DNA of 64,000 bases from contig NZ_FNYL01000006.1 of the NCBI RefSeq assembly GCF_900109045.1, forward strand, positions 372,001 through 436,000. The letters run 5' to 3'. The notes beneath the pieces were generated by a model. The model worked only from the letters and a program-made list of their open reading frames with translations. It made no database searches and was not told the origin of the DNA. Both the position numbers and the translations under genes were made by a program. Shown piece by piece: positions 8,532-15,397 of the stretch (its first letter is position 1; each line of letters begins with the position of its first letter). This DNA is from Dyadobacter sp. SG02. Lineage in GTDB: Bacteria > Bacteroidota > Bacteroidia > Cytophagales > Spirosomataceae.

Positions 8532-8593
8532 CAACTGTCATAATTGCCCGGGAACCTGCACGAGTACCTTAGGAGTTGTAAAGTCGGCTGGCG

Positions 8594-8986
8594 ATGAATC
8601 CCGCCAGATATTTTATGGAACATCAGTCATTATACGAGCGCATCGGCGGAGACGCTGCGCTCCGGCAACTCACCGATCAATTTTACGACCAGGTTTTCGA
8701 GCACGAGCTCATTTCCAGGCTTTTCAAAACCGATAAAGACCTCATTAAGGAAAAGCAGCGCCTTTTCCTGACTCAATTCCTCGGCGGCCCGCAGCTCTAC
8801 TCCGACGTGTACGGCCACCCTATGATGCGTGCCCGCCACATGCCCCACACCATCACCGAAGACGACGCGGTTGCGTGGCTGCAATGCATGGCGTCCGCCG
8901 TGGAATCACTTTCGCTTCCCGAAGATTTGAAGAACGAGTTGTTCGACCGGTTTCCGCGGACGGCGTTTTTTATGGTGAATACCTAA
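8594..8986 (+). CDS. Truncated haemoglobin, group II
   Basis: A 130-residue haem protein of the truncated (2-on-2) globin family. It shows SLYERIGGDAALRQLTDQFYDQV at the A/B helices, the YGHPMMRARHMPH stretch containing the proximal His typical of group II (YjbI/GlbO), and the AWLQCM Trp at helix G. These proteins bind O2 or react with NO and peroxides in the cytoplasm. Two starts are possible, ATG 8594 and ATG 8615 (MEHQSLYERIGG); the second gives the more typical N-terminus. No clear promoter box was seen in the 62 bp after the AMP nucleosidase gene, so read-through from that gene is possible. Confidence 0.92.
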   Translation: MNPARYFMEHQSLYERIGGDAALRQLTDQFYDQVFEHELISRLFKTDKDLIKEKQRLFLTQFLGGPQLYSDVYGHPMMRARHMPHTITEDDAVAWLQCMASAVESLSLPEDLKNELFDRFPRTAFFMVNT

Positions 8987-9038
8987 AAAGATCTATTCTA
9001 CAAGGCGTTACCTTTTTGAGATTCTGACGTCTAAATGG

Positions 9039-9057
9039 TGTTCCGTCCGGCGGAACA
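9039..9057. promoter_or_regulatory. Inverted repeat upstream of higB, candidate operator
   Basis: TGTTCCG-N5-CGGAACA is a perfect 7-bp inverted repeat ending 25 bp before the HigB start. It is followed at 9061-9068 by TATTTTAG, one base from the -7 consensus TAnnTTTG. This position is typical of toxin-antitoxin operators, which the HigA helix-turn-helix normally binds. The antitoxin here lacks that domain, so the site may be a relic or be used by another regulator. Confidence 0.5.
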
Positions 9058-9082
9058 TTGTATTTTAGTAAACAGAATATCC

Positions 9083-9376
9083 ATGAGGGTTTTCGTGAAG
9101 CGCACACTGCAAAATTTTTGGGAGAATCATCCTGATTCGGAGGAATATCTCAGGAAATGGTATGAAATTGTCATAAAAGCGGAATGGCGATCGCCAACTG
9201 ACGTTAAGGATGTTTTTTGTCATGCGAGTATTTTGAAGAACAGCCGAATTGTATTTAATATCCGAGGCAATAGTTATCGGCTAGTTGCTCGCTTCGAGTT
9301 TGAGCGGCAATTTGTTTTCATCCGGTTTATCGGAACGCATCGTGAATATGATAAAGTCGACGCAAACTTGATTTAA
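9083..9376 (+). CDS. higB: HigB family type II toxin
   Basis: A 97-residue RelE-superfamily mRNA interferase of the HigB type. The conserved C-terminal core is complete: NSRIVFNIRGNSYRLVARF followed by FVFIRFIGTHREYDKVDA. HigB toxins cleave mRNA at the ribosome. The start at 9083 (MRVFVKRTLQNFWENHP) is preferred to 9035 because the upstream 16 codons overlap the inverted repeat that looks like the operator. The antitoxin gene begins 2 bp after the stop (9376/9379), an order of toxin first that is typical for higBA. The toxin reads intact while its partner is short, so either the toxin is inactive, poorly expressed, or still neutralised by the remaining antitoxin part. Confidence 0.88.
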   Translation: MRVFVKRTLQNFWENHPDSEEYLRKWYEIVIKAEWRSPTDVKDVFCHASILKNSRIVFNIRGNSYRLVARFEFERQFVFIRFIGTHREYDKVDANLI

Positions 9377-9378
9377 CC

Positions 9379-9585
9379 ATGCACAAAGCAATCGAGACAG
9401 AAGAAGAATTTGATCAGGCGTTGAAAAGATTCAACGAAGTTTTTGATGCACCCGCTGGTACACCGGAGGGTGACGAAGCCAATGTGCTTGCCGACCTTAT
9501 CGGAGCTTATGACGATGAGCATTACCCGATAGAATTGCCGGATTCCGTACAGGCGGAGAGAATTAGGGGAGAGATGACTTCGTAA
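9379..9585 (+). CDS. higA: HigA-like antitoxin, N-terminal part only (no HTH)
   Basis: A 68-residue protein that matches the N-terminal toxin-facing half of HigA: TEEEFDQALKRFNEVFDAPAG, EGDEANVLADLIGAYDDEHYPIELP. In ordinary HigA this is followed by the helix-turn-helix domain (about 50 further residues), but here the frame ends soon after the Pro-Asp of this motif, with a short odd tail ending GEMTS. Only about 50 bp separate the stop from the next gene, and I find no HTH remnant in any frame. It is therefore truncated by deletion and not by frameshift. It could still bind HigB but should not repress the promoter. Confidence 0.75.
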   Translation: MHKAIETEEEFDQALKRFNEVFDAPAGTPEGDEANVLADLIGAYDDEHYPIELPDSVQAERIRGEMTS

Positions 9586-9625
9586 CACGCGTAAGCATCC
9601 CGCTTCATGCCAACCAAGAATTCCC

Positions 9626-9633
9626 TACCTTTG
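9626..9633 (+). promoter_or_regulatory. -7 box TACCTTTG just before the CCA enzyme start
   Basis: A perfect Bacteroidota -7 consensus (TAnnTTTG) ends 4 bp before the ATG at 9638. With the usual 5-8 nt from box to transcription start, the mRNA would begin at or beside the start codon, that is, be leaderless. No convincing -33 TTTG was seen. Confidence 0.6.
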
Positions 9634-9637
9634 CGGC

Positions 9638-11053
9638 ATGAATTTCAAAGAGCAATTGACACCATACCCGGTTCTGGAAAAAGTTGTATCGGCTGCGAAG
9701 GAGCTGGGGGTGGAAGCGTATATAATCGGTGGGTTCGTGAGGGACCTGATACTCAAAAGGAATAGCAAGGATATTGATATAGTTTCCATCGGCAGCGGCA
9801 TCGAGCTCGCCGAAATGGTGGCCGGCAGGCTGGGGCCGGATGTGCATGTGAGTGTTTTCAAGAATTTTGGCACCGCACAAATCCGACAGGGCGACCTGGA
9901 AATAGAATTTGTAGGCGCCAGGAAAGAATCCTACCGTTCCGAATCCCGCAAGCCGGCAGTGGAGGATGGTACACTCGCCGACGACCAGAACCGCCGCGAC
10001 TTCACGATCAATGCGATGGGGATCAGCCTCAATGCGGGTAGCTTCGGAGAGCTGGTCGACCCGTTCGAAGGTATGAGCGATCTCCGCAAAAAGATTATCC
10101 GCACCCCGCTCGATCCTGAAATTACGTTTTCCGACGATCCTTTGCGCATGATGCGCGCAATCCGGTTTGCGAGCCAGCTCAACTTCGATATCGAGCCCGA
10201 TACGTTCGATGCGATCGTGAAAATGAAGGACCGCATCAGCATTGTGTCGATGGAGCGGGTTTCAGACGAGCTGAACAAGATCATTCTTTCCAAAACTCCT
10301 TCCTATGGTTTTAAACTCCTTTATCACGCAGGGCTGCTGACCATTATTTTCCCTGAATTGGTAGAATTGCAGGGCGTCGAGCACATCGAGGGCAAGGGAC
10401 ATAAGGATAATTTTTACCATACATTACAGGTGCTGGATAATGTCTGCCAGGTTTCGGACGACCTCTGGCTGCGCTGGGCCGCCATCCTGCACGATATCGC
10501 CAAGCCTGCTACCAAGAAGTTCGATAAGCGTAATGGCTGGTCGTTCCACAACCACGAGGAGATGGGCGCGCGGATGGTACCGGTGATTTTCCGCCGGATG
10601 AAGCTGCCGTTGAATGAGAAAATGCGTTTCGTGAAAAAACTGGTGCGGTTGCACTTACGTCCCATTGTGCTTTCCAAAGAGGCAATCACCGATTCGGCCA
10701 TGCGGCGTTTGCTGGTGGAAGCGGGAGAGGACATCGAAGCGCTGATGAATCTCTGTCGTGCCGATATTACCTCCAAAAACCCGGAAAAAGTGAGGCGTTT
10801 CATCAGCAATTTCGACCTGGTGGAACAGAAACTCAAAGACCTGGAAGAGCGCGACAAGCTTCGCAATTTCCAGCCCGTTGTTACCGGGGAAATGATCATG
10901 GAGGCGTTCGGGTTGAAGCCTGCGCGGGAGGTGGGGGTTATCAAGGAAGCGGTGCGTGAAGCGATCCTGGAAGGTATTGTACCTAACGAGTACGAACAGG
11001 CCTTCGCATTTATGATCGCAGAGGGCGAAAAAATGGGCCTCACCCGGGTGTAA
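9638..11053 (+). CDS. CCA-adding enzyme / tRNA nucleotidyltransferase with HD domain
   Basis: A 471-residue class II nucleotidyltransferase of the PcnB/CCA family that adds or repairs the 3' CCA of tRNA. The catalytic head is seen near the N-terminus: YIIGGFVRDLILKRNSKDIDIV with the GG and D-x-D motifs. It is followed by RRDFTINAM, then the RNA-binding neck DDPLRMMRAIRFASQL. A C-terminal HD phosphohydrolase domain (about residues 250-400, with DNFYHTLQVLDNV and AAILHDIAKP) may process 2',3'-cyclic phosphates or 3' phosphates. The gene stands alone, with a -7 box directly at the start codon. CCA addition is the expected role; a poly(A) polymerase is the less likely alternative. Confidence 0.93.
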   Translation: MNFKEQLTPYPVLEKVVSAAKELGVEAYIIGGFVRDLILKRNSKDIDIVSIGSGIELAEMVAGRLGPDVHVSVFKNFGTAQIRQGDLEIEFVGARKESYRSESRKPAVEDGTLADDQNRRDFTINAMGISLNAGSFGELVDPFEGMSDLRKKIIRTPLDPEITFSDDPLRMMRAIRFASQLNFDIEPDTFDAIVKMKDRISIVSMERVSDELNKIILSKTPSYGFKLLYHAGLLTIIFPELVELQGVEHIEGKGHKDNFYHTLQVLDNVCQVSDDLWLRWAAILHDIAKPATKKFDKRNGWSFHNHEEMGARMVPVIFRRMKLPLNEKMRFVKKLVRLHLRPIVLSKEAITDSAMRRLLVEAGEDIEALMNLCRADITSKNPEKVRRFISNFDLVEQKLKDLEERDKLRNFQPVVTGEMIMEAFGLKPAREVGVIKEAVREAILEGIVPNEYEQAFAFMIAEGEKMGLTRV

Positions 11054-11098
11054 GGCACATTTTTTGGGATAACCTGGCCAATGCCAGCGCATATTTGA

Positions 11099-11106
11099 TA
11101 TTTTTG
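11099..11106 (+). promoter_or_regulatory. -7 box TATTTTTG upstream of a small membrane protein
   Basis: Perfect match to TAnnTTTG, 32 bp before the ATG at 11139. No clear -33 element; in an AT-rich spacer such a match can also arise by chance. Confidence 0.45.
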
Positions 11107-11138
11107 CGAACTTTTTAATCTCCTCATAGACACATTTC

Positions 11139-11336
11139 ATGGAAAACGCCCAGTTCAAACGTTTTTTCGGCTCTTTGCTCACGATTCTAGGTATTGCGGT
11201 ATTGCTGTTCGCGTGCGTTGCATTTTTGTCGGACAAGCCCGTTCTGGGCCTAACGGTTTCCAAATGGGAATCGATCGTGCCGTTTCTGGTGGGAACGGTA
11301 TTTCTTTTGACGGGCGTAAATCTGGTTAAAGGCTAG
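11139..11336 (+). CDS. Small two-segment membrane protein
   Basis: A 65-residue protein with two hydrophobic stretches (about 10-31 and 46-62) joined by a short polar loop containing SDKPVLGLTVSKWES. It has no recognised domain. The reading frame is supported by the ATG start, the -7 box 32 bp upstream and a codon composition like its neighbours. Its TAG stop lies inside the first unit of a 14-bp tandem repeat (11331-11372). It is convergent with DUF2851. Inner-membrane location is inferred; the function is unknown. Confidence 0.65.
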   Translation: MENAQFKRFFGSLLTILGIAVLLFACVAFLSDKPVLGLTVSKWESIVPFLVGTVFLLTGVNLVKG

Positions 11337-11372
11337 GTGCCCCCGGCTAGGCGCCCCCGGCTAGGCATCCCG
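11331..11372. repeat. 14-bp tandem repeat, three units
   Basis: GGCTAGGTGCCCCC, GGCTAGGCGCCCCC and a diverged third unit GGCTAGGCATCCCG run head to tail. The stop codon of the small membrane protein gene is in unit 1, and the last codons of the convergent DUF2851 gene are in units 2-3. Confidence 0.85.
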
Positions 11373-12641
11373 CACGAGCGCTGCGCCTACCATGCATTCC
11401 AGGCATTGCCTTGGAGTACAATAATTGTTAAACCATTCGATCAATGCCTGCGAATCGGCGGCCGTTTTCACGCGCATGCCTAGCGATGCCCACTCGCGGG
11501 TGATGCGGTTATCTTCGGCGGGTATTTCCGAAAGCCAGTAAATAGCCTTATCGAGCAACTCGGGTTGCTGCCGGTGCTTGGAATAGGCCACGAGCAACGG
11601 CACGGCAGCATTGATAATCAGCAAATGGGCAGCGTCCATGCCCAAAACCGGGACTTTCGCTCTCGCTTTCTTTTCAAACAGGTAATGCTCCCGCCAGTAG
11701 GCCGACTGCTCGATCCTGAACAATTCGCGTATTTCGTCGAAGTGGTCCGAAACGATAAACCGGTTCAAAAAGCCGCCGGTATTACCGAGTAATCTCGCAA
11801 ACTGCGCCAGCCTGACCGTCGGGAAACCGGCCGGCCGTAACCGGGCATATTTCCACTCATGCGATTGCATTACATCGTCCTGTAACTGGTACTTGGCGCT
11901 CAGAAAGCGGAATTCCTGTTGCAATTGACGTACATATATATCTTCGGAATCTTCCGGAATAAGTCCGGAACAACCTAACAACAGCGCTTCGATCTGGATC
12001 AGGCGGTCGGTGTGCTTGCGGATGATTTTCCAGGGAATAATGCGCGTAAGTCGCTGAAATGGTGCGGCATTCAGTTTAAACCCGAAATGTCGGCCCAGCC
12101 ATTGATAGGCCGTTTGTTCCCAATCCTGCTGACTCGTTTCGTACAGCTGCTGAATTTCCGAAGCTTTGCGTTCAAGTCTTTCGAGCAATACCCGGTCGAG
12201 CATGGCGTACTTTCGGATTTGTTCCACATCGCCGAACTGCCGATTGCATGGAACGACATCCTTTTCGTCGAGCAGGCGTCGGTACCTTTCAATCACGGAT
12301 GCTTTCACCAGCCCGTTCAGGGACAATGTCGGAACGGCCGTTCCGTCGCGCCGCATGGCCGGATGATCATTTTCCCAAACCACATGGAGGATGACACCGT
12401 CGTATGCGCCGTTTTGCTGGTGCTCGTGGAGGTGCCAGTCGGACGCTTTCACATGGATTTCGATACTCCCGACCCACAGCACACCGTCGATCGAAAGGCG
12501 GGCTTCGGAGAAATCCGGGCCTGCATCGGTGTTGCGGTAACCTGGCCGGAGAATGGAAAGCGGCAAATATCCATCGGTCGTCAGCTCCTTCTTTTCAAAG
12601 TATTGGAAGCGCCAGATAAAACTTAGTAAATCTTCATTCAT
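11361..12641 (-). CDS. DUF2851 family protein
   Basis: A 426-residue protein matching DUF2851, a family largely restricted to Bacteroidota. Its N-terminus MNEDLLSFIWRFQYFEKKEL and the block NTDAGPDFSEARLSIDG are typical, followed by EIHVKASDWHLHEHQQNGAYDGVILHVVWEND, which has several conserved His and Asp that could bind a metal or form a nuclease-like core. The C-terminus ends with a Cys-containing YCTPRQCLECMVG stretch that could bind metal. No signal peptide, so cytoplasmic. The function is unknown. It is divergent from mtgA with about 120 bp between. Confidence 0.9.
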   Translation of the reverse strand: MNEDLLSFIWRFQYFEKKELTTDGYLPLSILRPGYRNTDAGPDFSEARLSIDGVLWVGSIEIHVKASDWHLHEHQQNGAYDGVILHVVWENDHPAMRRDGTAVPTLSLNGLVKASVIERYRRLLDEKDVVPCNRQFGDVEQIRKYAMLDRVLLERLERKASEIQQLYETSQQDWEQTAYQWLGRHFGFKLNAAPFQRLTRIIPWKIIRKHTDRLIQIEALLLGCSGLIPEDSEDIYVRQLQQEFRFLSAKYQLQDDVMQSHEWKYARLRPAGFPTVRLAQFARLLGNTGGFLNRFIVSDHFDEIRELFRIEQSAYWREHYLFEKKARAKVPVLGMDAAHLLIINAAVPLLVAYSKHRQQPELLDKAIYWLSEIPAEDNRITREWASLGMRVKTAADSQALIEWFNNYCTPRQCLECMVGAALVRDA

Positions 12642-12764
12642 ATACAGCGTATTTAAAATTTTGGCGATTAAGGCGCATATTTCTTTGCCTAAACCTGATT
12701 AGTTTCTGTTCTTTGTACGCTGTTTTTGTTACTTGGTTTCTGTTTGTAGAAGTAAAAAAGTTTT

Positions 12765-13451
12765 ATGCTCCGCCGTCTGCAATTTATTGCGCTCAGAATC
12801 TTCCTTGCTTTTATCGTGCTTTCAATCGTTTGGGTGGTCATCCTGAGGTTTTTGCCCATTTGGGTAACGCCTTACATGATCTCGCGGAAGATCGATGCGT
12901 TCAGGGCAGATGAGGACACGGAGATTTTCCACGATTGGGAGCCTTATGAAAACATTTCCAAAGAAGTAGCCCTGGCCGTAGTGGCCTCCGAAGATCAGAA
13001 TTTCCCCAACCACTGGGGTTTCGACTTCGATCAGATCTATAATGCCATGACCGAGGAGCGCAAGCGGGCCCGTGGCGCGAGCACCATTTCCCAGCAGGTC
13101 GCCAAGAATGTCTTTCTCTGGCACGGCCGGAGTTACATTCGTAAAGGCTTGGAAGTGTATTTTACGGTCCTTATCGAAGTGCTGTGGAGCAAGGAGCGTA
13201 TTCTGGAAGTGTATTTGAATGTAGCTGAAATGGGTAAAATGACTTTTGGCGTCGAAGCTGCTTCAATGCGCTACTACAACAAGTCGGCTAAGCGCCTTAC
13301 CCGCTACGAATCCGCGCGCATCGCTGCAGTGCTACCCAATCCGATCCGTTTTTCGATTAAGAACCCTTCTGCGTATGTGAACAAGCGTACCAACCAGATC
13401 GTCCGCCAAATGCGGTATTTGGGCGGGCAGAAGTATTTGGCAGACTTGTAA
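12765..13451 (+). CDS. mtgA: Monofunctional peptidoglycan glycosyltransferase
   Basis: A 228-residue GT51 enzyme that polymerises lipid II into glycan strands without a transpeptidase domain. One N-terminal membrane anchor (about 8-30) is followed by the GT51 motifs: the catalytic EDQNFPNHWGFD, RGASTISQQVAKNVFL, RKGLEVYFTVLIEVLWSKERILEVYLNVAEMG and the later YYNKSAKRLTRYESARIAAVLPNP. All are intact and the length is usual for MtgA. It acts on the outer face of the inner membrane. The gene is followed after 38 bp by the truncated end of a convergent DUF5615 toxin gene. Confidence 0.95.
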   Translation: MLRRLQFIALRIFLAFIVLSIVWVVILRFLPIWVTPYMISRKIDAFRADEDTEIFHDWEPYENISKEVALAVVASEDQNFPNHWGFDFDQIYNAMTEERKRARGASTISQQVAKNVFLWHGRSYIRKGLEVYFTVLIEVLWSKERILEVYLNVAEMGKMTFGVEAASMRYYNKSAKRLTRYESARIAAVLPNPIRFSIKNPSAYVNKRTNQIVRQMRYLGGQKYLADL

Positions 13452-13489
13452 TTAATGGATTTCAGTCACCGTCTGTGTTATACCTGTCG

Positions 13490-13618
13490 CTATGTACACA
13501 GCAACTCGCCGTTCTTTTTACCAAGCCATCCTTTATCGCGGACTAACCATACGTCATGTTCAGGACCGAAATCGTGTCGTAGTTTGCGGGGAAGACTTTC
13601 ATCCAGTAAAATTTTCAT
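13490..13618 (-). pseudogene. Truncated DUF5615 (PIN-like) toxin remnant
   Basis: A 42-residue reading frame starting with MKILLDESLPRKL and continuing to WLGKKNGELL. This is the N-terminal part of DUF5615 PIN-like toxins, which are usually about 110 residues. A TAG stop follows, and the DNA from there to the mtgA end 38 bp away does not encode the rest in any frame I checked. It overlaps the end of the DUF433 antitoxin gene (start codon inside the last codons), the normal arrangement for this toxin-antitoxin pair. The toxin has therefore lost its C-terminal two thirds, probably by a deletion at the mtgA side. Confidence 0.75.
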
Positions 13619-13832
13619 GCAATGCTTTTTCGGAAGTAAGGGCTTTTCTAGCCATTTCTAGGACAGCCAATGCGCTTTCTTTTGAAACCGAGGGGAAGTC
13701 GTCCAAAAATTCTGACAAATCTTCGCCGCCCTCGATGTAATCGAAAAGATTCTGAACCGGTACCCGTGTTCCTGCGAACACTGGCACACCACTCATAATT
13801 TCAGGATCTACATTGATTGGACCGTACCGCAT
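13599..13832 (-). CDS. DUF433 family antitoxin
   Basis: A 77-residue DUF433 protein, essentially full length. The diagnostic block NVDPEIMSGVPVFAGTRVPVQNLFDYIEGG is a compact DNA-binding fold; the SEFLDDFPSVSKESALAVLEMARKAL helix region follows. DUF433 proteins pair with DUF5615 PIN-like toxins; here the toxin gene overlaps its 3' end in the expected way but is truncated. The antitoxin is thus an orphan and may persist as a DNA-binding protein. It is on the minus strand, between mtgA and the repeat-rich secreted protein gene. Confidence 0.85.
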   Translation of the reverse strand: MRYGPINVDPEIMSGVPVFAGTRVPVQNLFDYIEGGEDLSEFLDDFPSVSKESALAVLEMARKALTSEKALHENFTG

Positions 13833-13909
13833 GCTTCTTCAAAGGTTTGCTCATTACAATTTACGAAATAATGACTAGTTAAGCCAACGTAATGTGTAAC
13901 CGACCAATA

Positions 13910-15361
13910 TCAATTATCCCTCGATCGCTCTCCATCCCGTGACGACCGCGGCGAACTCTGCTGCCGGCTCGATGGCGCCGGTGCAGGCCGCGACGTTTCC
14001 GGTCGGCTTGGTGCAGGCGTTGGCCGTGCGGCAGGTGTCTGGCGTGCCGGGCGTTCGATATTAGGCCGGGTTACCTCCGGGCGAGGAGTCGGGTTTGGCG
14101 CAGGCCGTGTTACTTCCGGACGAGGCGTTGGCGTTGGTGTTGGTCGGGTTACTTCGGGCCGCGGCGATGGTGTAGGACGCGTCACATCGGGCCGGGGCGA
14201 TGGCGTTGGTGTCGGTCTTGAAACATCCGGATTGCCCGGTCGCGTTACACCCGGGTTGGGATTAATAGGCCTCGATGTGCCTGGCCGGTCTGTACCAGGA
14301 CGACTAGTGCCCGGACGACCTGTTCCCGGCCGGACGGTTCCCGGTCGGCCACTGTTTTCATTTCCAGGTCTTTCGACGGATGGACGCCCGTTGCCGCCTC
14401 CGATTTCCGGGCGGGAAGTTCCCGGCCGGCCGGCCGATGGCCGGGTGATTACCGGGCGGCCGGATCTGTCAAAATTAGGTAGCCTTTCCCGCCTGGTCGG
14501 AGCAGTGGGGTTTCTTTTTACAAACAATGCCGAACCTTGCCGTGCCGACGACGGTCTCGAATAGGTAGCGCGGTAATCGCCTCGTGTGTAGCGCGTACGT
14601 ACGATCACAGAGCGCGAGCGGAAGTTGCCGCCGTAATAGTGCGTATGCCAGACCGGGTTACGGTAGCTGGGCCAGCGGCGGAAGTGCCGATTGTAGTAGT
14701 AATGCCAGTGGTAATGGTAGCCATAGTAGTAATGCCAGTAACGTGGCCGCCACGGGCGCCAGTAGGAGGGGTAGTAATGCCACCGCCACGGCGACCGCCA
14801 GATCACATATCTTGGCACAAAAATGAACTGAACCACCGGCCAGTTCGATACGTAAGTGACATTCTGCTGTACCGCAGCCTGCTGGACCTCCCGGTTCCCG
14901 GTATAGCCAGGGTTAGGCGTTTCAGTGACGGTTCCCGATTGTGAATTGGGTTCGATAATGTAATCCTTGCCGTAAAGATCCTCATCGCCGACAAGTTGTA
15001 TCCATATTTCACCGTCGTCCTTTTTCTCGACGTAAAACGCGGCCACGTCCTGGTCCTCCGTTTCGCTGACGGCCACTTTCAGGCTGATCGTGTGGAGGTT
15101 GCCTTCCACATTATCCTCCACGCGGATATAGTCGATCTGATTGTCGCCATTCAGGTCGAGGTTATTGATCTCCGAATCTTCCTCATTCAACTTCCGCTCA
15201 AAACCTTCGAGCGTTTCCGATTCCTGGAAAAGCTTTAATACAGCGTACAGGTTGAGATTATCGCCCGGAAGATCAAGCTTTTCTTCTTCGGCCTGCGCGA
15301 AAGCCTGGTTACCAGTCCAAAGCATCAACGCGCTTAGTATGATCAGAAGGAGATTTTTCAT
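13910..15361 (-). CDS. Secreted low-complexity protein with EF-hand-like loop and RP repeats
   Basis: A 483-residue exported protein of unknown function in three parts. After a signal peptide (about 1-23, ending AFAQA) comes a folded-looking acidic domain (about 30-165) with a calcium-loop-like DLNGDNQID at residues 69-77. Then follows a stretch of about 60 residues dominated by Tyr, Trp, His and Arg (about 190-250). The C-terminal 200 residues are repeats of the type RPGTxRP and TPxPRPEVTRP. The third part should be disordered and strongly basic. The ATG at 15361 is used because the signal peptide starts there; an ATG seven codons upstream is less likely. It could bind the cell surface, polysaccharide or RNA, but nothing in the sequence decides this. 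Confidence 0.75.
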   Translation of the reverse strand: MKNLLLIILSALMLWTGNQAFAQAEEEKLDLPGDNLNLYAVLKLFQESETLEGFERKLNEEDSEINNLDLNGDNQIDYIRVEDNVEGNLHTISLKVAVSETEDQDVAAFYVEKKDDGEIWIQLVGDEDLYGKDYIIEPNSQSGTVTETPNPGYTGNREVQQAAVQQNVTYVSNWPVVQFIFVPRYVIWRSPWRWHYYPSYWRPWRPRYWHYYYGYHYHWHYYYNRHFRRWPSYRNPVWHTHYYGGNFRSRSVIVRTRYTRGDYRATYSRPSSARQGSALFVKRNPTAPTRRERLPNFDRSGRPVITRPSAGRPGTSRPEIGGGNGRPSVERPGNENSGRPGTVRPGTGRPGTSRPGTDRPGTSRPINPNPGVTRPGNPDVSRPTPTPSPRPDVTRPTPSPRPEVTRPTPTPTPRPEVTRPAPNPTPRPEVTRPNIERPARQTPAARPTPAPSRPETSRPAPAPSSRQQSSPRSSRDGERSRDN

Positions 15362-15397
15362 AATAGCATTGTTTAAAAGCAATGTAGCAATTCCTGC

